Positions 17,214 through 25,699 of a stretch of 64,000 bases of DNA are shown in pieces. The stretch is from Bradyrhizobium sp. 138 (lineage in GTDB: Bacteria; Pseudomonadota; Alphaproteobacteria; Rhizobiales; Xanthobacteraceae): the NCBI RefSeq assembly GCF_023074075.1, contig NZ_JADPKT010000087.1, forward strand, positions 1 through 64,000, read 5' to 3'. Each line of letters starts with the position of its first letter. Position 1 is the first letter of the stretch. Made by a program: the position numbers and the translations under genes. A model generated the notes under the pieces. That model saw only the letters and a list, made by a program, of their open reading frames with translations, did no database searches and had not been told where the DNA came from.

Positions 17214-17247
17214 AAAAGGCCCGGTCGTCTGACCGGGCCTTTTGTTT
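17214..17247 (+). terminator. Rho-independent terminator of the hpnC-hpnG operon
   Basis: AAAAGGCCCGGTC (17214-17226) pairs with GACCGGGCCTTTT (17231-17243), with a GTCT loop and a T-rich tail. This marks the end of the first hopanoid operon, before the toxin-antitoxin pair. Confidence 0.88.
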
Positions 17248-17371
17248 TGAGCTGCGAGATCGTCGTCACAGGCGGGCCATCGACGCGATGTGGTTTCCTC
17301 ACCGAGCCGCCGGCTTGAATCTGACTCCATCTGTGTTCATCTACATTTTCCTACCTCGGAAGGGTTGGGCC

Positions 17372-17647
17372 ATGGCCGACACGGATAAGCTCACCACTAT
17401 CGTTTCCACCAAGGGGCAGGTCATCCTGCCCAGCGTCATTCGCAGGTCGCGGGACTGGAAGGCCGGAACGCGGCTTACCGTCGAGGAGACTTCGGAGGGC
17501 GTCCTATTGAAGCCTGCGCCGGCCTTTGCGGCGACGCGACCGGAAGAGGTGTTCGGCGTCTTGAATTATCGAGGCAAGCCGAAGACGCTCGAAGAGATGG
17601 ACGCAGGCGTGCTTGCCGAAGCCAGGCGGCGGCATGATTGCGATTGA
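17372..17647 (+). CDS. AbrB/VapB-type antitoxin
   Basis: A 91-residue protein with an N-terminal SpoVT/AbrB swapped-hairpin DNA-binding domain (TIVSTKGQVILPSVIRR, about residues 9-25, then GTRLTVEET…LLKPA). The C-terminal half (RPEEVFGVL…LEEMDAGVLAEARRR) is the usual helix that wraps the PIN toxin. ATG 17372 starts the domain; the longer frame has no support. It overlaps the PIN gene by 14 bases, the classic antitoxin-first arrangement, and likely autorepresses the pair. Confidence 0.88.
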   Translation: MADTDKLTTIVSTKGQVILPSVIRRSRDWKAGTRLTVEETSEGVLLKPAPAFAATRPEEVFGVLNYRGKPKTLEEMDAGVLAEARRRHDCD

Positions 17648-18026
17648 TACCGATCTGATCGTCCGCTACCTGACCGGAGATCACGCCACTCAATCCGCGC
17701 GTGCCCGCGCCCTGATCGACGGCCAGAGGGTCTTTGCCGCCGTCACGGTGCTCCTCGAAGTCGAATGGGTGCTGCGAAGCGCGTACGGCTATCAGGCTGC
17801 GGACGTCGTGAACGCGCTTCGTGCGTTCGCAGGACTTCCGACCGTCATGGTCGAGGACGGCGCGATGGTCGCGGCGGCGCTCGACCTTGCCGAGAGGGGA
17901 ATGGATTTCGCCGATGCGCTGCATCTGACGAGATCGGGACATTGCGAGGCCTTCGTCACTTTCGAGCGCAAGCTCGTCAAGGCGGCGAGACAGGCGGGCC
18001 ATGCAGGCGTGCGCGAAGCAGGATAG
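17634..18026 (+). CDS. PIN-domain toxin (VapC-type ribonuclease)
   Basis: A 130-residue PIN domain. The acidic catalytic residues are visible: D in AIDTDLIVRYL (residue 5), E in VTVLLEVEWVL (about residue 43), and D in GMDFADALHL (about residue 93), with a last acidic/polar position in the AFVTFERKL segment. VapC toxins cut initiator tRNA or rRNA when freed from their antitoxin. The start ATG 17634 lies inside the antitoxin gene. The pair interrupts the hopanoid locus between hpnG and hpnH. Confidence 0.88.
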   Translation: MIAIDTDLIVRYLTGDHATQSARARALIDGQRVFAAVTVLLEVEWVLRSAYGYQAADVVNALRAFAGLPTVMVEDGAMVAAALDLAERGMDFADALHLTRSGHCEAFVTFERKLVKAARQAGHAGVREAG

Positions 18027-18142
18027 TCGGGGTAGTACTGGATTGACGTGCCGGGGGCTGGCGGTAGCGATCGATTACGGTGACAGTGCTGGACTGCACC
18101 GCAATTGGTCGTGGTAGTCTAAGTCGGCCGGGAGATTAGACT

Positions 18143-18625
18143 ATGCAGTTCTCGGATGCGCTTGGCTTTCAAGTGGGGGAGGCCAGGGAGCTCTTCAGAC
18201 AAGGCGAAGAAGGAAAGGGTATTGCGTACCTGGAAGAGTTTATTTCCAAGGGCTCTATCTTCGCCATGATCGAGATGGCGGAGTATTTGCAGGACAAGGG
18301 CGACAATTCGTCGAGCTTAAGCTGGATGGAACGAGCCGAGAGGTCTATCGCTCCGGACGACTGCGAGTCGCTTCTCTATCTTTCAGGAGCTCTTCGGCGT
18401 GGGCTTGGAGCTGCCAAGGAACGTTACTTTCGAGCTTTCGATTTGAAGGAGCGAGTAGCGGAGGCTGGTGATTTAGCCGTTATTCGAGAGATGATCGTAA
18501 ACTATTATCACGGCCTAAATGGTGCTTCGAAGAATCTTGAGCGAGCCATTTATTGGGTGCGGAGAGCCGCCGCGCTCAATGACGAAGGGGCGAAGCAAAT
18601 TCTTCGAGACGAGGGACTATCGTAG
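18143..18625 (+). CDS. Sel1/TPR-like repeat protein of unknown function
   Basis: A 160-residue soluble helical protein. The C-terminal part reads YYHGLNGASKNLERAIYWVR and then RAAALNDEGAKQIL, a good match to a Sel1 repeat (Y..G.G…..A..W...AA..G...A). Weaker helix pairs of similar length precede it (EEGKGIAYLEEFISKGS; NSSSLSWMERAERS). The codon composition is noticeably less GC-rich than its neighbours, suggesting recent acquisition. It lacks a signal peptide. Such single Sel1-like proteins are often found next to mobile DNA or as immunity-like accessory genes; no partner effector is visible here. Confidence 0.65.
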   Translation: MQFSDALGFQVGEARELFRQGEEGKGIAYLEEFISKGSIFAMIEMAEYLQDKGDNSSSLSWMERAERSIAPDDCESLLYLSGALRRGLGAAKERYFRAFDLKERVAEAGDLAVIREMIVNYYHGLNGASKNLERAIYWVRRAAALNDEGAKQILRDEGLS

Positions 18626-19343
18626 TCGCCCTGCTCATTTGCAAACCGCCAATAGCAGGCATCAGTCAGCGGGCACTCCGCATGGCTTACTTAGTTTCGG
18701 TTTCGGTAACAGTGTAGTTTCGGTGCACTTAACCATGATGAACGCGGAGGCTTTAGACGCTGCCTCAATTAAGTGCACTGCGTCACCGCAATGAGGGTGA
18801 GGTTCTACTTTGCATGGGGTTGTTTTTGATTTTTTGAAGGCCCGGTATGGCCGAGGGGAAGCGCCGGCAGACGTCTCGCGAAGCGTCGGGCAAAACACCC
18901 AACCCCGTCAACCCCTCCTCGCAAAAATATTCCACTTTCCCGAATTTCGGATTTATGGCATACACACGCCATCCCGGCCCTGCCAGAGGGGCGCTTCGCG
19001 ATCGTCACGAGATGCGGGCCGGGGTGCGGTGGACGCGGTAGCGCCGGCGCGACAGGCGATGACAGGGCGGGCAACCGTGAGTCATGCGCGGCGCGCTACG
19101 ACACGGCGCAGTCACAGCGGCCAGGTTGGATCTCGGGGGTGAGCACACGCGAGCCTCAGATGTGTCTGGCGAGGCCGTCCGCGGACGGAGAAGTCGTGTG
19201 GTCCCGACGCCCGGGGTTCTGGCGTCAAACCTCGCCGTGATGTGGCAGCCGACCGGCGCGCGCATCGATCAGCGGCGAGGCGACGGGGCAATAGTGCAAC
19301 GCTCCCCGAGGAGAGCACGAAGGACACCGTTAAAACCATCCGC

Positions 19344-19444
19344 GCAGGGAAGGCCGGGCGACCGGCATCACCTGTGATCCACCCCGTGTGCATCTTTTGT
19401 TTGCGCACGGATTGCGGGTGCCGCCGGCGCCCGGCCTTCCCTGC
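19344..19444. repeat. Perfect 17-base inverted repeat with 67-base loop
   Basis: GCAGGGAAGGCCGGGCG at 19344-19360 is exactly complementary to 19428-19444. The loop contains a short reading frame rich in cysteine (CIFCLRTDCGC). It could fold as a long hairpin in RNA or as a cruciform. Confidence 0.85.
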
Positions 19445-19566
19445 GTCCTCTGGTCTTTCGAGGGCGGTGAACACGAGCAAGACTCGGGCGAAAAGCGCCG
19501 CGAGAACGCGGATGTGTGTCTGGGATGAAGAGAGCGCATGGAAGAGCAAGCTGGTGCTGCATACTC

Positions 19567-19683
19567 CGTCATTGCGAGGAGCCCTTGCGACGAAGCAATC
19601 CAGAATCTTTCCGCGGAGGCAGTCTGGATTGCTTCCGCCTTCGCCAAGGCTTCGGCGGACAAGTCGCTGCGCTCGCAATGACG
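19567..19683. repeat. Dispersed repeat, family B, copy 1 (with nested mini-element)
   Basis: Begins CGTCATTGCGAGG and ends CTCGCAATGACG, with a central AAGCAATCCAGA/TCTGGATTGCTTC pair. A second copy is at 40346-40433. Relative to that copy this one has 30 extra bases (19636-19665) of the form CGCCTTCG…CGGCGGACAAGTC. Confidence 0.8.
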
Positions 19684-19730
19684 CTGGGTTAGACAGCGTG
19701 CCTCCAAGCCCCACGAGACTTGCTCGAAAG

Positions 19731-19762
19731 AAAAGGCCCGGTCGCGATCGCGGCCGAGCCTT
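19731..19762 (-). terminator. Probable terminator of hpnH
   Basis: On the minus strand AAGGCTCGGCCGCG pairs, with one wobble and one mismatch, with CGCGACCGGGCC, followed by TTTTC. It lies 26 bases after the hpnH stop. Confidence 0.65.
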
Positions 19763-19787
19763 GGTCGTGAGAGATGATCGCGTCCGC

Positions 19788-20948
19788 TTACGCCGCGGTC
19801 GAAGCCTTCTGCGCGGCCTTCGCCTGCGCGGCGGCGGCTTCGTCCTTGCGGATCTCGGAGAGCTTCTTCTGGACCTGCTCGGAGAAGATGTACTGCGCCG
19901 GGCGCTGCTTGGACATGTCGATCTCCGGCGCCATGGGACCCGAGGTCCTGACGCCGCGCAGCGACACCCACATCGCCTTCAGCGGGTTGTTGAAGGCTGC
20001 GGTCGCCGCGGTCGGCTCGTAGCCGCAATGGGCCATACAGTCGGCGCACTTCTCGTATTTGCCGGTGCCGTAGGTTTCCCAATCGGTGGTGTCCATCAGC
20101 TCCTTGAAGGTTTTCGCGTAGCCTTCACCGAGGAGGTAGCAGGGCTTCTGCCAGCCGAAGATGTTGCGCGCGGGCATGCCCCAGGGCGTGCACTCGTATT
20201 CCTGGTTGCCGGCGAGGAAGTCCAGGAACAGGCCGGAATGCATGAAATTCCACTTCTTGCCCTTGCCCATCGCAAAGACGTCGCGGAACAGCTTCTTGGT
20301 CTTGGTGCGATTGAGGAAGTGCTCCTGGTCCGGCGCACGCTCATAGGCGTAGCCCGGCGACATCGAGACGCCGACGCCGAGCTCGACGGTGAGGTCGAGG
20401 AATTTCGCGATCTCCTCGGCCGGGTGACCGTCGAAGATGGTGGCGTTGACGTTGACGGTGAAGCCGCGCGCCTTGGCCGCCTTGATCGCGGAGACGGCGC
20501 GATCGAACACGCCCTTTTGCGACACCGCCTTGTCGTGATGGTCCTTCAGGCCGTCGAGATGGACGGAGAAGAACAGATAGGGGGAGGGCTCGAACAAATC
20601 GAGCTTCTTCTCGAGCAGCAGCGCGTTGGTGCAGAGCGAGACGAACTTCTTGCGCGCGACGAGGCCGCGCACGATCTCGCCGATCTCCTTGTGGATCAGC
20701 GGCTCGCCGCCGGGAATGGCGACCATCGGCGCGCCGCACTCGTCGGCCGCGTCCCAGCATTCCTGCGCGGTCATGCGGCGGTTGAGGATCGCGTCCGGAT
20801 AATCGATCTTGCCGCAGCCGACGCAGGCGAGGTTGCAGCGAAACAGCGGCTCCAGCATCAGCACGAGCGGATAGCGTTTGCGGCCAAGCAGTTTCTGCTT
20901 GAGCAAATAGCCGCCGATACGCATTTCCTTGAAGAAGGGGATGGCCAT
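19788..20948 (-). CDS. hpnH: HpnH, adenosylhopane synthase (radical SAM)
   Basis: A 386-residue radical SAM enzyme that attaches the 5'-deoxyadenosyl group to hopene, the first step towards all extended C35 hopanoids. The cluster motif is FRCNLACVGCG with Cys38, Cys42 and Cys45, typical CX3CX2C spacing. A SPASM-like tail carries CTPWGMPARN, KPCYLLGEGY and the CADCMAHCGYEPTAA cysteine group. The C-terminus ends in a charged, alanine-rich helix. It is on the minus strand with ispH 36 bases upstream, so ispH-hpnH form one transcript. Confidence 0.95.
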   Translation of the reverse strand: MAIPFFKEMRIGGYLLKQKLLGRKRYPLVLMLEPLFRCNLACVGCGKIDYPDAILNRRMTAQECWDAADECGAPMVAIPGGEPLIHKEIGEIVRGLVARKKFVSLCTNALLLEKKLDLFEPSPYLFFSVHLDGLKDHHDKAVSQKGVFDRAVSAIKAAKARGFTVNVNATIFDGHPAEEIAKFLDLTVELGVGVSMSPGYAYERAPDQEHFLNRTKTKKLFRDVFAMGKGKKWNFMHSGLFLDFLAGNQEYECTPWGMPARNIFGWQKPCYLLGEGYAKTFKELMDTTDWETYGTGKYEKCADCMAHCGYEPTAATAAFNNPLKAMWVSLRGVRTSGPMAPEIDMSKQRPAQYIFSEQVQKKLSEIRKDEAAAAQAKAAQKASTAA

Positions 20949-20984
20949 TACAAGTTTCTTTCTGGGCTTTTCAATTCGGGTGGG

Positions 20985-21911
20985 TCAGCTCGCAGCCAGT
21001 TGGGCCGGAAGCCGGAATTCGATGTTTTCCTCGCGGCCCGGCAGCACCTGGACCTTGACCGGTCCGATCCGCCGCATCGCTTCGATCACGTCATCCACGA
21101 GTACCTCAGGCGCCGAAGCGCCGGCCGTGATGCCGACGGTCCTGGCATTTTTCAACCACTCCGGATTGAGCTTGCTGCCGTCGTCAATCAAATAACTCGC
21201 GACGCCGGCTTCGGTGCCGATTTCGCGAAGCCGGTTCGAGTTCGAGCTGTTGGCAGCGCCCACCACCAAGATCACGTCGACCAGCTTGCTCAAGTCCCTT
21301 ACCGCAGATTGGCGGTTCTGTGTCGCATAGCAGATATCCCGGATATCCGGACCTTGAATGTCTGTAAAGCGCTCCTGGAGAGCCGCGATGATGTCCTTGG
21401 TATCGTCGACCGACAGGGTGGTCTGGGTGATGTAGGCCACTGGCGCATCTGCCGGCAGCGTCAAGGCCTTAACCTCTTGAACGCTTTGGACAAGCAGCAC
21501 GGGGCCGGGAACCTGGCCCATCGTGCCCTCGACCTCGGGGTGGCCGGCATGGCCGATCAGGATCAGGGTGCGGCCCTTGCTGATGTAACGCTTCCCCTGA
21601 TTGTGAACTTTCGTGACCAGGGGGCAGGTGGCATTGAGCACCGGAAGGTCGCGCGCGGCGGCCTCTTCCTCGACGCTGCGGGCGACACCATGGGCGCTGA
21701 ACACCGTGACGGCCTTCGGCGGCACCTCCGACAGCTCCTCGACGAAGATTGCGCCTTTGTTCTTCAGGCTCTCGACGACGTATTTGTTGTGCACGATCTC
21801 GTGGCGCACGTAGACGGGCGGGCCGTACTTCTCCAGCGCCCGTTCCACGATCTCGATTGCACGCACCACCCCCGCGCAGAAGCCGCGCGGTTGCGCCAGA
21901 TAAACTTCCAT
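20985..21911 (-). CDS. ispH: IspH, 4-hydroxy-3-methylbut-2-enyl diphosphate reductase
   Basis: A 308-residue iron-sulfur enzyme making IPP and DMAPP in the last step of the MEP pathway. The three cluster cysteines are at family positions: Cys12 (QPRGFCAGV), Cys96 (NATCPLV) and Cys194 (RDICYATQNRQ). Substrate-binding segments VFSAHGV, HAGHPEVEGT and ANSSNSNRL are also present. ATG 21911 is used because MEVYLAQPRGFCAG is the usual start; the frame extends upstream, but that part is non-homologous. Location directly before hpnH ties isoprenoid supply to hopanoid synthesis. Confidence 0.95.
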   Translation of the reverse strand: MEVYLAQPRGFCAGVVRAIEIVERALEKYGPPVYVRHEIVHNKYVVESLKNKGAIFVEELSEVPPKAVTVFSAHGVARSVEEEAAARDLPVLNATCPLVTKVHNQGKRYISKGRTLILIGHAGHPEVEGTMGQVPGPVLLVQSVQEVKALTLPADAPVAYITQTTLSVDDTKDIIAALQERFTDIQGPDIRDICYATQNRQSAVRDLSKLVDVILVVGAANSSNSNRLREIGTEAGVASYLIDDGSKLNPEWLKNARTVGITAGASAPEVLVDDVIEAMRRIGPVKVQVLPGREENIEFRLPAQLAAS

Positions 21912-22375
21912 TGGTCGCCCATCACGCAAGTTGCACCAATCCGCTTCGCAAGTCCCCGGCGGCACCCCGATACTGACCAATGAGTTGCAATATCCGCACC
22001 ATTGGTTCGCGCACGCGGTAGCCACCCACCCTCGTCGGGGCTCCGGCGCATGGAGGCACAAGACTTTGTGTCAAAAAATCGGCAGCAAGGAAAGGTCGAA
22101 TGAAACCTCAGGGCCTCCGGGGTCAAGTTTAAGGTAATATAGTAGGGTGATTATGGCCTGCAAGCTGGGCAATATCTCTGCCCAGCCCTTCGTCACTTTC
22201 CCGCCTCAACTCCCCGGCTATACCGACGCCCCCGCATGATTTTGCCCCGGTCTCCCGCCGTTTACCTCGAACATTGTTGCGGCGAGAACCGCCCAAAACA
22301 GCAATAGGTTTCGCCCGGGAACTCCGATAAACAGCGGGCGTTTCCGGCAAGCTGTTAACCGCAGAAAGAAAAGAA
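21912..22375. other. Divergent promoter region between ispH and hpnN
   Basis: About 460 bases separating ispH-hpnH (minus) from hpnN (plus). The region is less GC-rich than its flanks, with an AAGGTAATATAGTAGGGTGATTAT stretch around 22131, as expected for promoters. I can assign no sigma-factor consensus and see no gene. Confidence 0.45.
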
Positions 22376-24964
22376 GTGCTGCAAAGCGTCGTCGTTGCCA
22401 TCGTCAGGGCCTGCACCCGGTTTGCCCCGCTCGTCGTCGTTCTCGGGCTCCTGCTGGCAGTGGCCGCGGGCCATTACGCGTCCCAGCACTTCGCCATCAA
22501 CACCGACATCAATTCGCTGATTGCCCAGAATCTGGACTGGCGCCAGCGCGACCAGCAGTTCGACCGGGCCTTCGACCGAGATGCGACGATCACGGCGGTC
22601 GTCGAGGCCAAGACGCCCGAAATGGCGAGCGCGGCGTCGGACGCACTCTATGCCAAGCTGAAGGACGACAAGACCAACTTCCAGTCGATGCAGCAGCTCG
22701 GCAGCGGCGAGTTCTTCGAAAAGAACGGCCTGCTGTTCCTGCCGACCGAGGAGGTCGGTAAGATCACCGGCCAGTTCGAATCCGCCGCGCCCCTGATCGA
22801 GATCATGGCCGGCGATCCCTCGATCCGCGGTCTGACCGGCGCGCTGGAGACGGGCCTTGCCGGCGTCAAGCGCGGTCAGGTCAAGCTCGACAACACCGAG
22901 CGGCCTTTCAACCTGATCGCGCAGACCGTCGAGACCGTGCTCAACAAGGGTCAAGCGAGCTTCTCATGGCGCGAGCTCGTCAGCGACGAGCCGCTGAAGG
23001 ATTCGGACAAGCGCGCCTTCATCGAGTTCAAGCCGATCCTCGACTACAACGCGCTGGAGCCCGGCAAGGGCGCTACCGATGCGATCCGCAAGGCCGCAGC
23101 CGATCTGGATTTTCCGAGCAAATACCAGGCACGGGTGCGGCTGACCGGGCCGGTCCCGATCGCCAACGAGGAATACGCCACCGTCCAGGAGGGCGCCGTC
23201 ATCAACGGCGTCGGCACGGTTCTCGTGGTGCTGGTCATCCTGTGGCTGGCGCTGCATTCGGCGAAGATCATCTTCGCCGTGTTCGTCAATCTCTTCGTCG
23301 GCCTTGCGATCACGACCGCGGCCGGCCTGATGATGGTCGGATCGTTCAATCTGCTGTCGATCGCGTTCGCGGTGCTGTTCGTCGGCCTCGGCGTCGATTT
23401 CGGCATCCAGTACAGCGTCCGCTATCGCTCGGAGCGCTTCAAGCACAACGATCTGGCGGGCGCGCTGGTGCTGGCGGCCAAGCGCTCGGCGGTGCCGCTG
23501 TCGCTCGCCGCGATGGCGACGGCCGCCGGCTTCCTCTGCTTCATGCCGACCGACTACAAGGGCATCGCCGAGCTCGGCCAGATCGCCGGCGTCGGCATGC
23601 TGGTGGCGTTCCTCTCGTCGATCACCGTTCTGCCGGCCATGCTGAAGCTGCTGAATCCGCCCGGCGAGAAGGAGCCGGTCGGCTATGCCTTCCTGGCGCC
23701 GCTCGATCACTTCCTGGAGAAACACCGTGTGCTGATCGTCGGCGGCACGTTGCTGCTGGCGCTCGGCGGCCTGCCGCTGCTCTACTTCATGAAGTTCGAC
23801 TTTAACCCGATGAACCTGCGCAATCCGCACGCGGAATCGATCGCGACCTTCCTCGATTTGCGCAAGGACCCCAACACCGGCGCCAATGCGATTAACGTGA
23901 TGACCACGTCGGAAGAGCAGGCGAGGGCGGTCGAGGCGAAGTTGGAGAAGGTGCCTGAGGTGCTCAGGGTGATGTCGCTCAACAGCTTCGTGCCGCAGGA
24001 CCAGCCGCCGAAGCTGAAGCTTCTCGCGCAGGGCGCCAAGGTGCTGAACCCCGCACTCAATCCCGACCAGATCGACGCGGCGCCGACGGATCAGGAAAAC
24101 GTCGAAGCGCTGAAGTCCTCGGTCGACAATCTGCGCCGGACCGCCGGCGATGCGAAGGGCCCGGGTGCGGTCGCCTCGCGCCGTCTGGCGGACGCGCTCG
24201 AAAAGCTCGCCAATGGCGACGAGGCCACGCGCAGCAAGGCGCAGGACGTGTTCGTCACGCCGATGAAGATCGTGTTCGACCAGCTCAGGAGCGCGATGCA
24301 GGCCGAGCCTGTCACCTTGAAGTCACTGCCGCCCGATCTCGTCAGCGGCTGGAAGAGCAAGGACGGCGTCATCCGCGTCGAGGCGCTGCCCAAGGGCGAT
24401 CCCAACGACAACGACACGCTGCGCAAATTTGCGGCGGCGGTGCTCGTTGCCGAGCCGACCGCGATCGGCGGGCCGGTCTCGATCCTGAAATCCGGCGACA
24501 CCGTGGTGCGGGCGTTCATCCACGCCGGCATCTATGCGCTGCTGGTGATCGGCCTGTTGCTGTGGGTCACGCTGCGCCGGTTCGTCGACGTGCTGATGAC
24601 GCTGGTGCCGCTCCTGGTTGCGGGCGCGGTGACGCTCGAGATCTGCGTGTTGATCGGTCTGCCGCTCAACTTCGCCAACATCGTCGCATTCCCGCTGCTG
24701 CTCGGCGTCGGCGTCGCCTTCAAGATCTATTATGTCGTGGCCTGGCGCTCGGGCAGGACAAACCTGCTGCAGACCAGCCTCACGCGCGCAATCTTCTTCA
24801 GCGCGCTGACGACGGCGACCGCGTTCGGCAGCCTGTGGCTGTCGAGCCATCCCGGCACGTCCAGCATGGGCAAGCTGCTGGCGCTCTCGCTGGTGACGAC
24901 GCTCGCGGCCGTGCTGCTGTTCCAGCCGGCCCTAATGGGCAAACCCCGCAATCTCAGGGAGTAG
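22376..24964 (+). CDS. hpnN: HpnN, hopanoid RND transporter
   Basis: An 862-residue inner-membrane RND protein. HpnN moves hopanoids from the inner to the outer membrane in Rhodopseudomonas and Burkholderia. The duplicated layout is clear: TM1 (about residues 12-34), a periplasmic loop, TM2-6 (about 283-425, including FAVLFVGLGVDFGIQYSVRY), TM7 (about 450-470), a second large loop, and TM8-12 (about 720-855). The conserved start of the first loop is FAINTDINSLIAQNLDWRQRD. The start is GTG 22376, with a purine-rich GAAAGAAAAGAA upstream. Its 3' end overlaps the convergent DUF2147 gene by 33 bases. Confidence 0.94.
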   Translation: MLQSVVVAIVRACTRFAPLVVVLGLLLAVAAGHYASQHFAINTDINSLIAQNLDWRQRDQQFDRAFDRDATITAVVEAKTPEMASAASDALYAKLKDDKTNFQSMQQLGSGEFFEKNGLLFLPTEEVGKITGQFESAAPLIEIMAGDPSIRGLTGALETGLAGVKRGQVKLDNTERPFNLIAQTVETVLNKGQASFSWRELVSDEPLKDSDKRAFIEFKPILDYNALEPGKGATDAIRKAAADLDFPSKYQARVRLTGPVPIANEEYATVQEGAVINGVGTVLVVLVILWLALHSAKIIFAVFVNLFVGLAITTAAGLMMVGSFNLLSIAFAVLFVGLGVDFGIQYSVRYRSERFKHNDLAGALVLAAKRSAVPLSLAAMATAAGFLCFMPTDYKGIAELGQIAGVGMLVAFLSSITVLPAMLKLLNPPGEKEPVGYAFLAPLDHFLEKHRVLIVGGTLLLALGGLPLLYFMKFDFNPMNLRNPHAESIATFLDLRKDPNTGANAINVMTTSEEQARAVEAKLEKVPEVLRVMSLNSFVPQDQPPKLKLLAQGAKVLNPALNPDQIDAAPTDQENVEALKSSVDNLRRTAGDAKGPGAVASRRLADALEKLANGDEATRSKAQDVFVTPMKIVFDQLRSAMQAEPVTLKSLPPDLVSGWKSKDGVIRVEALPKGDPNDNDTLRKFAAAVLVAEPTAIGGPVSILKSGDTVVRAFIHAGIYALLVIGLLLWVTLRRFVDVLMTLVPLLVAGAVTLEICVLIGLPLNFANIVAFPLLLGVGVAFKIYYVVAWRSGRTNLLQTSLTRAIFFSALTTATAFGSLWLSSHPGTSSMGKLLALSLVTTLAAVLLFQPALMGKPRNLRE

Positions 24965-25558
24965 GCAGATGTCGCCGACCGGGTCGGCGGCGCCCTTCTG
25001 ACCGGGCTTGGCTGCGCCGGCGGACTTCGGAGCTGCAGGCGCAGGCGCAGCTGCGACCGTCGCTCCTGCGGCTTTCGGCGCCGCGCCGGCGGATTTGGGC
25101 GCGCCCTTGGCCATGGCATTGGCGGTGCTCAAGGGGATGGGCGGGCCAACCCGGGTCCAGGTCTCGCCACCGCAGAGGAAGCCCATCACGCAGCCCTTGA
25201 TCTCGAGCTGGTCGCTGCCGGCAGGCGTGATGGTTGCGCTGTAGAGCTGGCCGTCCTTGGCGTTGTAGACCTGCCCTTCCCATTGATCGGCGCCGGGCTT
25301 CTTCTTCATGTCGATCAGCGTCGCCATGCCGAGCGTCGGCCTGTTCTTTTTCGAGGCATCCGGGTTGTTCTCGTCGCGGCCGCCGGGCTGTTTTTCCCAG
25401 GAAACCGCGCCCCACATGCTGCCATTGCATTGGGCGACACGAATGTTGGCGACGCCGTCGGCAACTCGCCAGTCGCCGGTGGGATCGGCAGCGAGCGCGG
25501 GGGTCAGGCAGGTGTAACCACCAGCCAGTATTATTCCGGTGTAAAGGGCCAAACGCAT
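24932..25558 (-). CDS. DUF2147 family secreted protein
   Basis: A 208-residue protein with a signal peptide (MRLALYTGIILAGGYTCLTPALA). The mature N-terminal ~115 residues are a DUF2147 domain: ADPTGDWRVADGVANIRVAQC, then WEGQVYNAKDGQLYSATI and LEIKGCVMGFLCGGETWTRV. A C-terminal Ala/Pro/Lys-rich tail (GAAPKAAGATVAAAPAPAAP and so on) follows, probably flexible or wall-associating. ATG 25558 has GAGGAA five bases upstream. It converges with hpnN, overlapping it by 33 bases, and is divergent from hpnO. Function is unknown for the family. Confidence 0.85.
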   Translation of the reverse strand: MRLALYTGIILAGGYTCLTPALAADPTGDWRVADGVANIRVAQCNGSMWGAVSWEKQPGGRDENNPDASKKNRPTLGMATLIDMKKKPGADQWEGQVYNAKDGQLYSATITPAGSDQLEIKGCVMGFLCGGETWTRVGPPIPLSTANAMAKGAPKSAGAAPKAAGATVAAAPAPAAPKSAGAAKPGQKGAADPVGDICLLPEIAGFAH

Positions 25559-25699
25559 GATAGTTCCTCGGCAGTGCAACATGGTCTAAAGCTGTGCTTG
25601 CGAAGATGGTCCGAAAAAGGGCAAAAGGCCGCACAAACCGTTTTCAGGAACGGTCCGTTTTCAGTTGACGAAACGGCCCTCAACCGAAGTATGTAGCGG

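Larger units (their letters stand above)
18626..19730. other. 1.1 kb non-coding stretch, probable multi-copy element plus repeat
   Basis: No convincing gene on either strand; every open frame is low-complexity and arginine/alanine-rich. Three parts can be seen. First, an AT-richer lead-in to 18810. Second, a block from 18811 starting TGCATGGGGTTGTTTTT, 17 bases shared exactly with 1445-1461; this block contains a perfect 17-base inverted repeat (19344-19360 with 19428-19444). Third, a family B palindromic repeat at 19567-19683. The middle block has the look of the large intergenic repeats common in Bradyrhizobium genomes, but that is recognition rather than proof. Confidence 0.6.

Noticed and set aside
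19084..19377. Short frames in the 18.8-19.6 kb block that look like commonly annotated hypothetical proteins
   Set aside because: No ribosome binding site, low complexity and strong hairpins; better seen as repeat DNA.
19242..21983. 913-residue plus-strand open frame spanning repeats, hpnH and ispH
   Set aside because: It is the antisense shadow of hpnH and ispH joined to non-coding repeat DNA.
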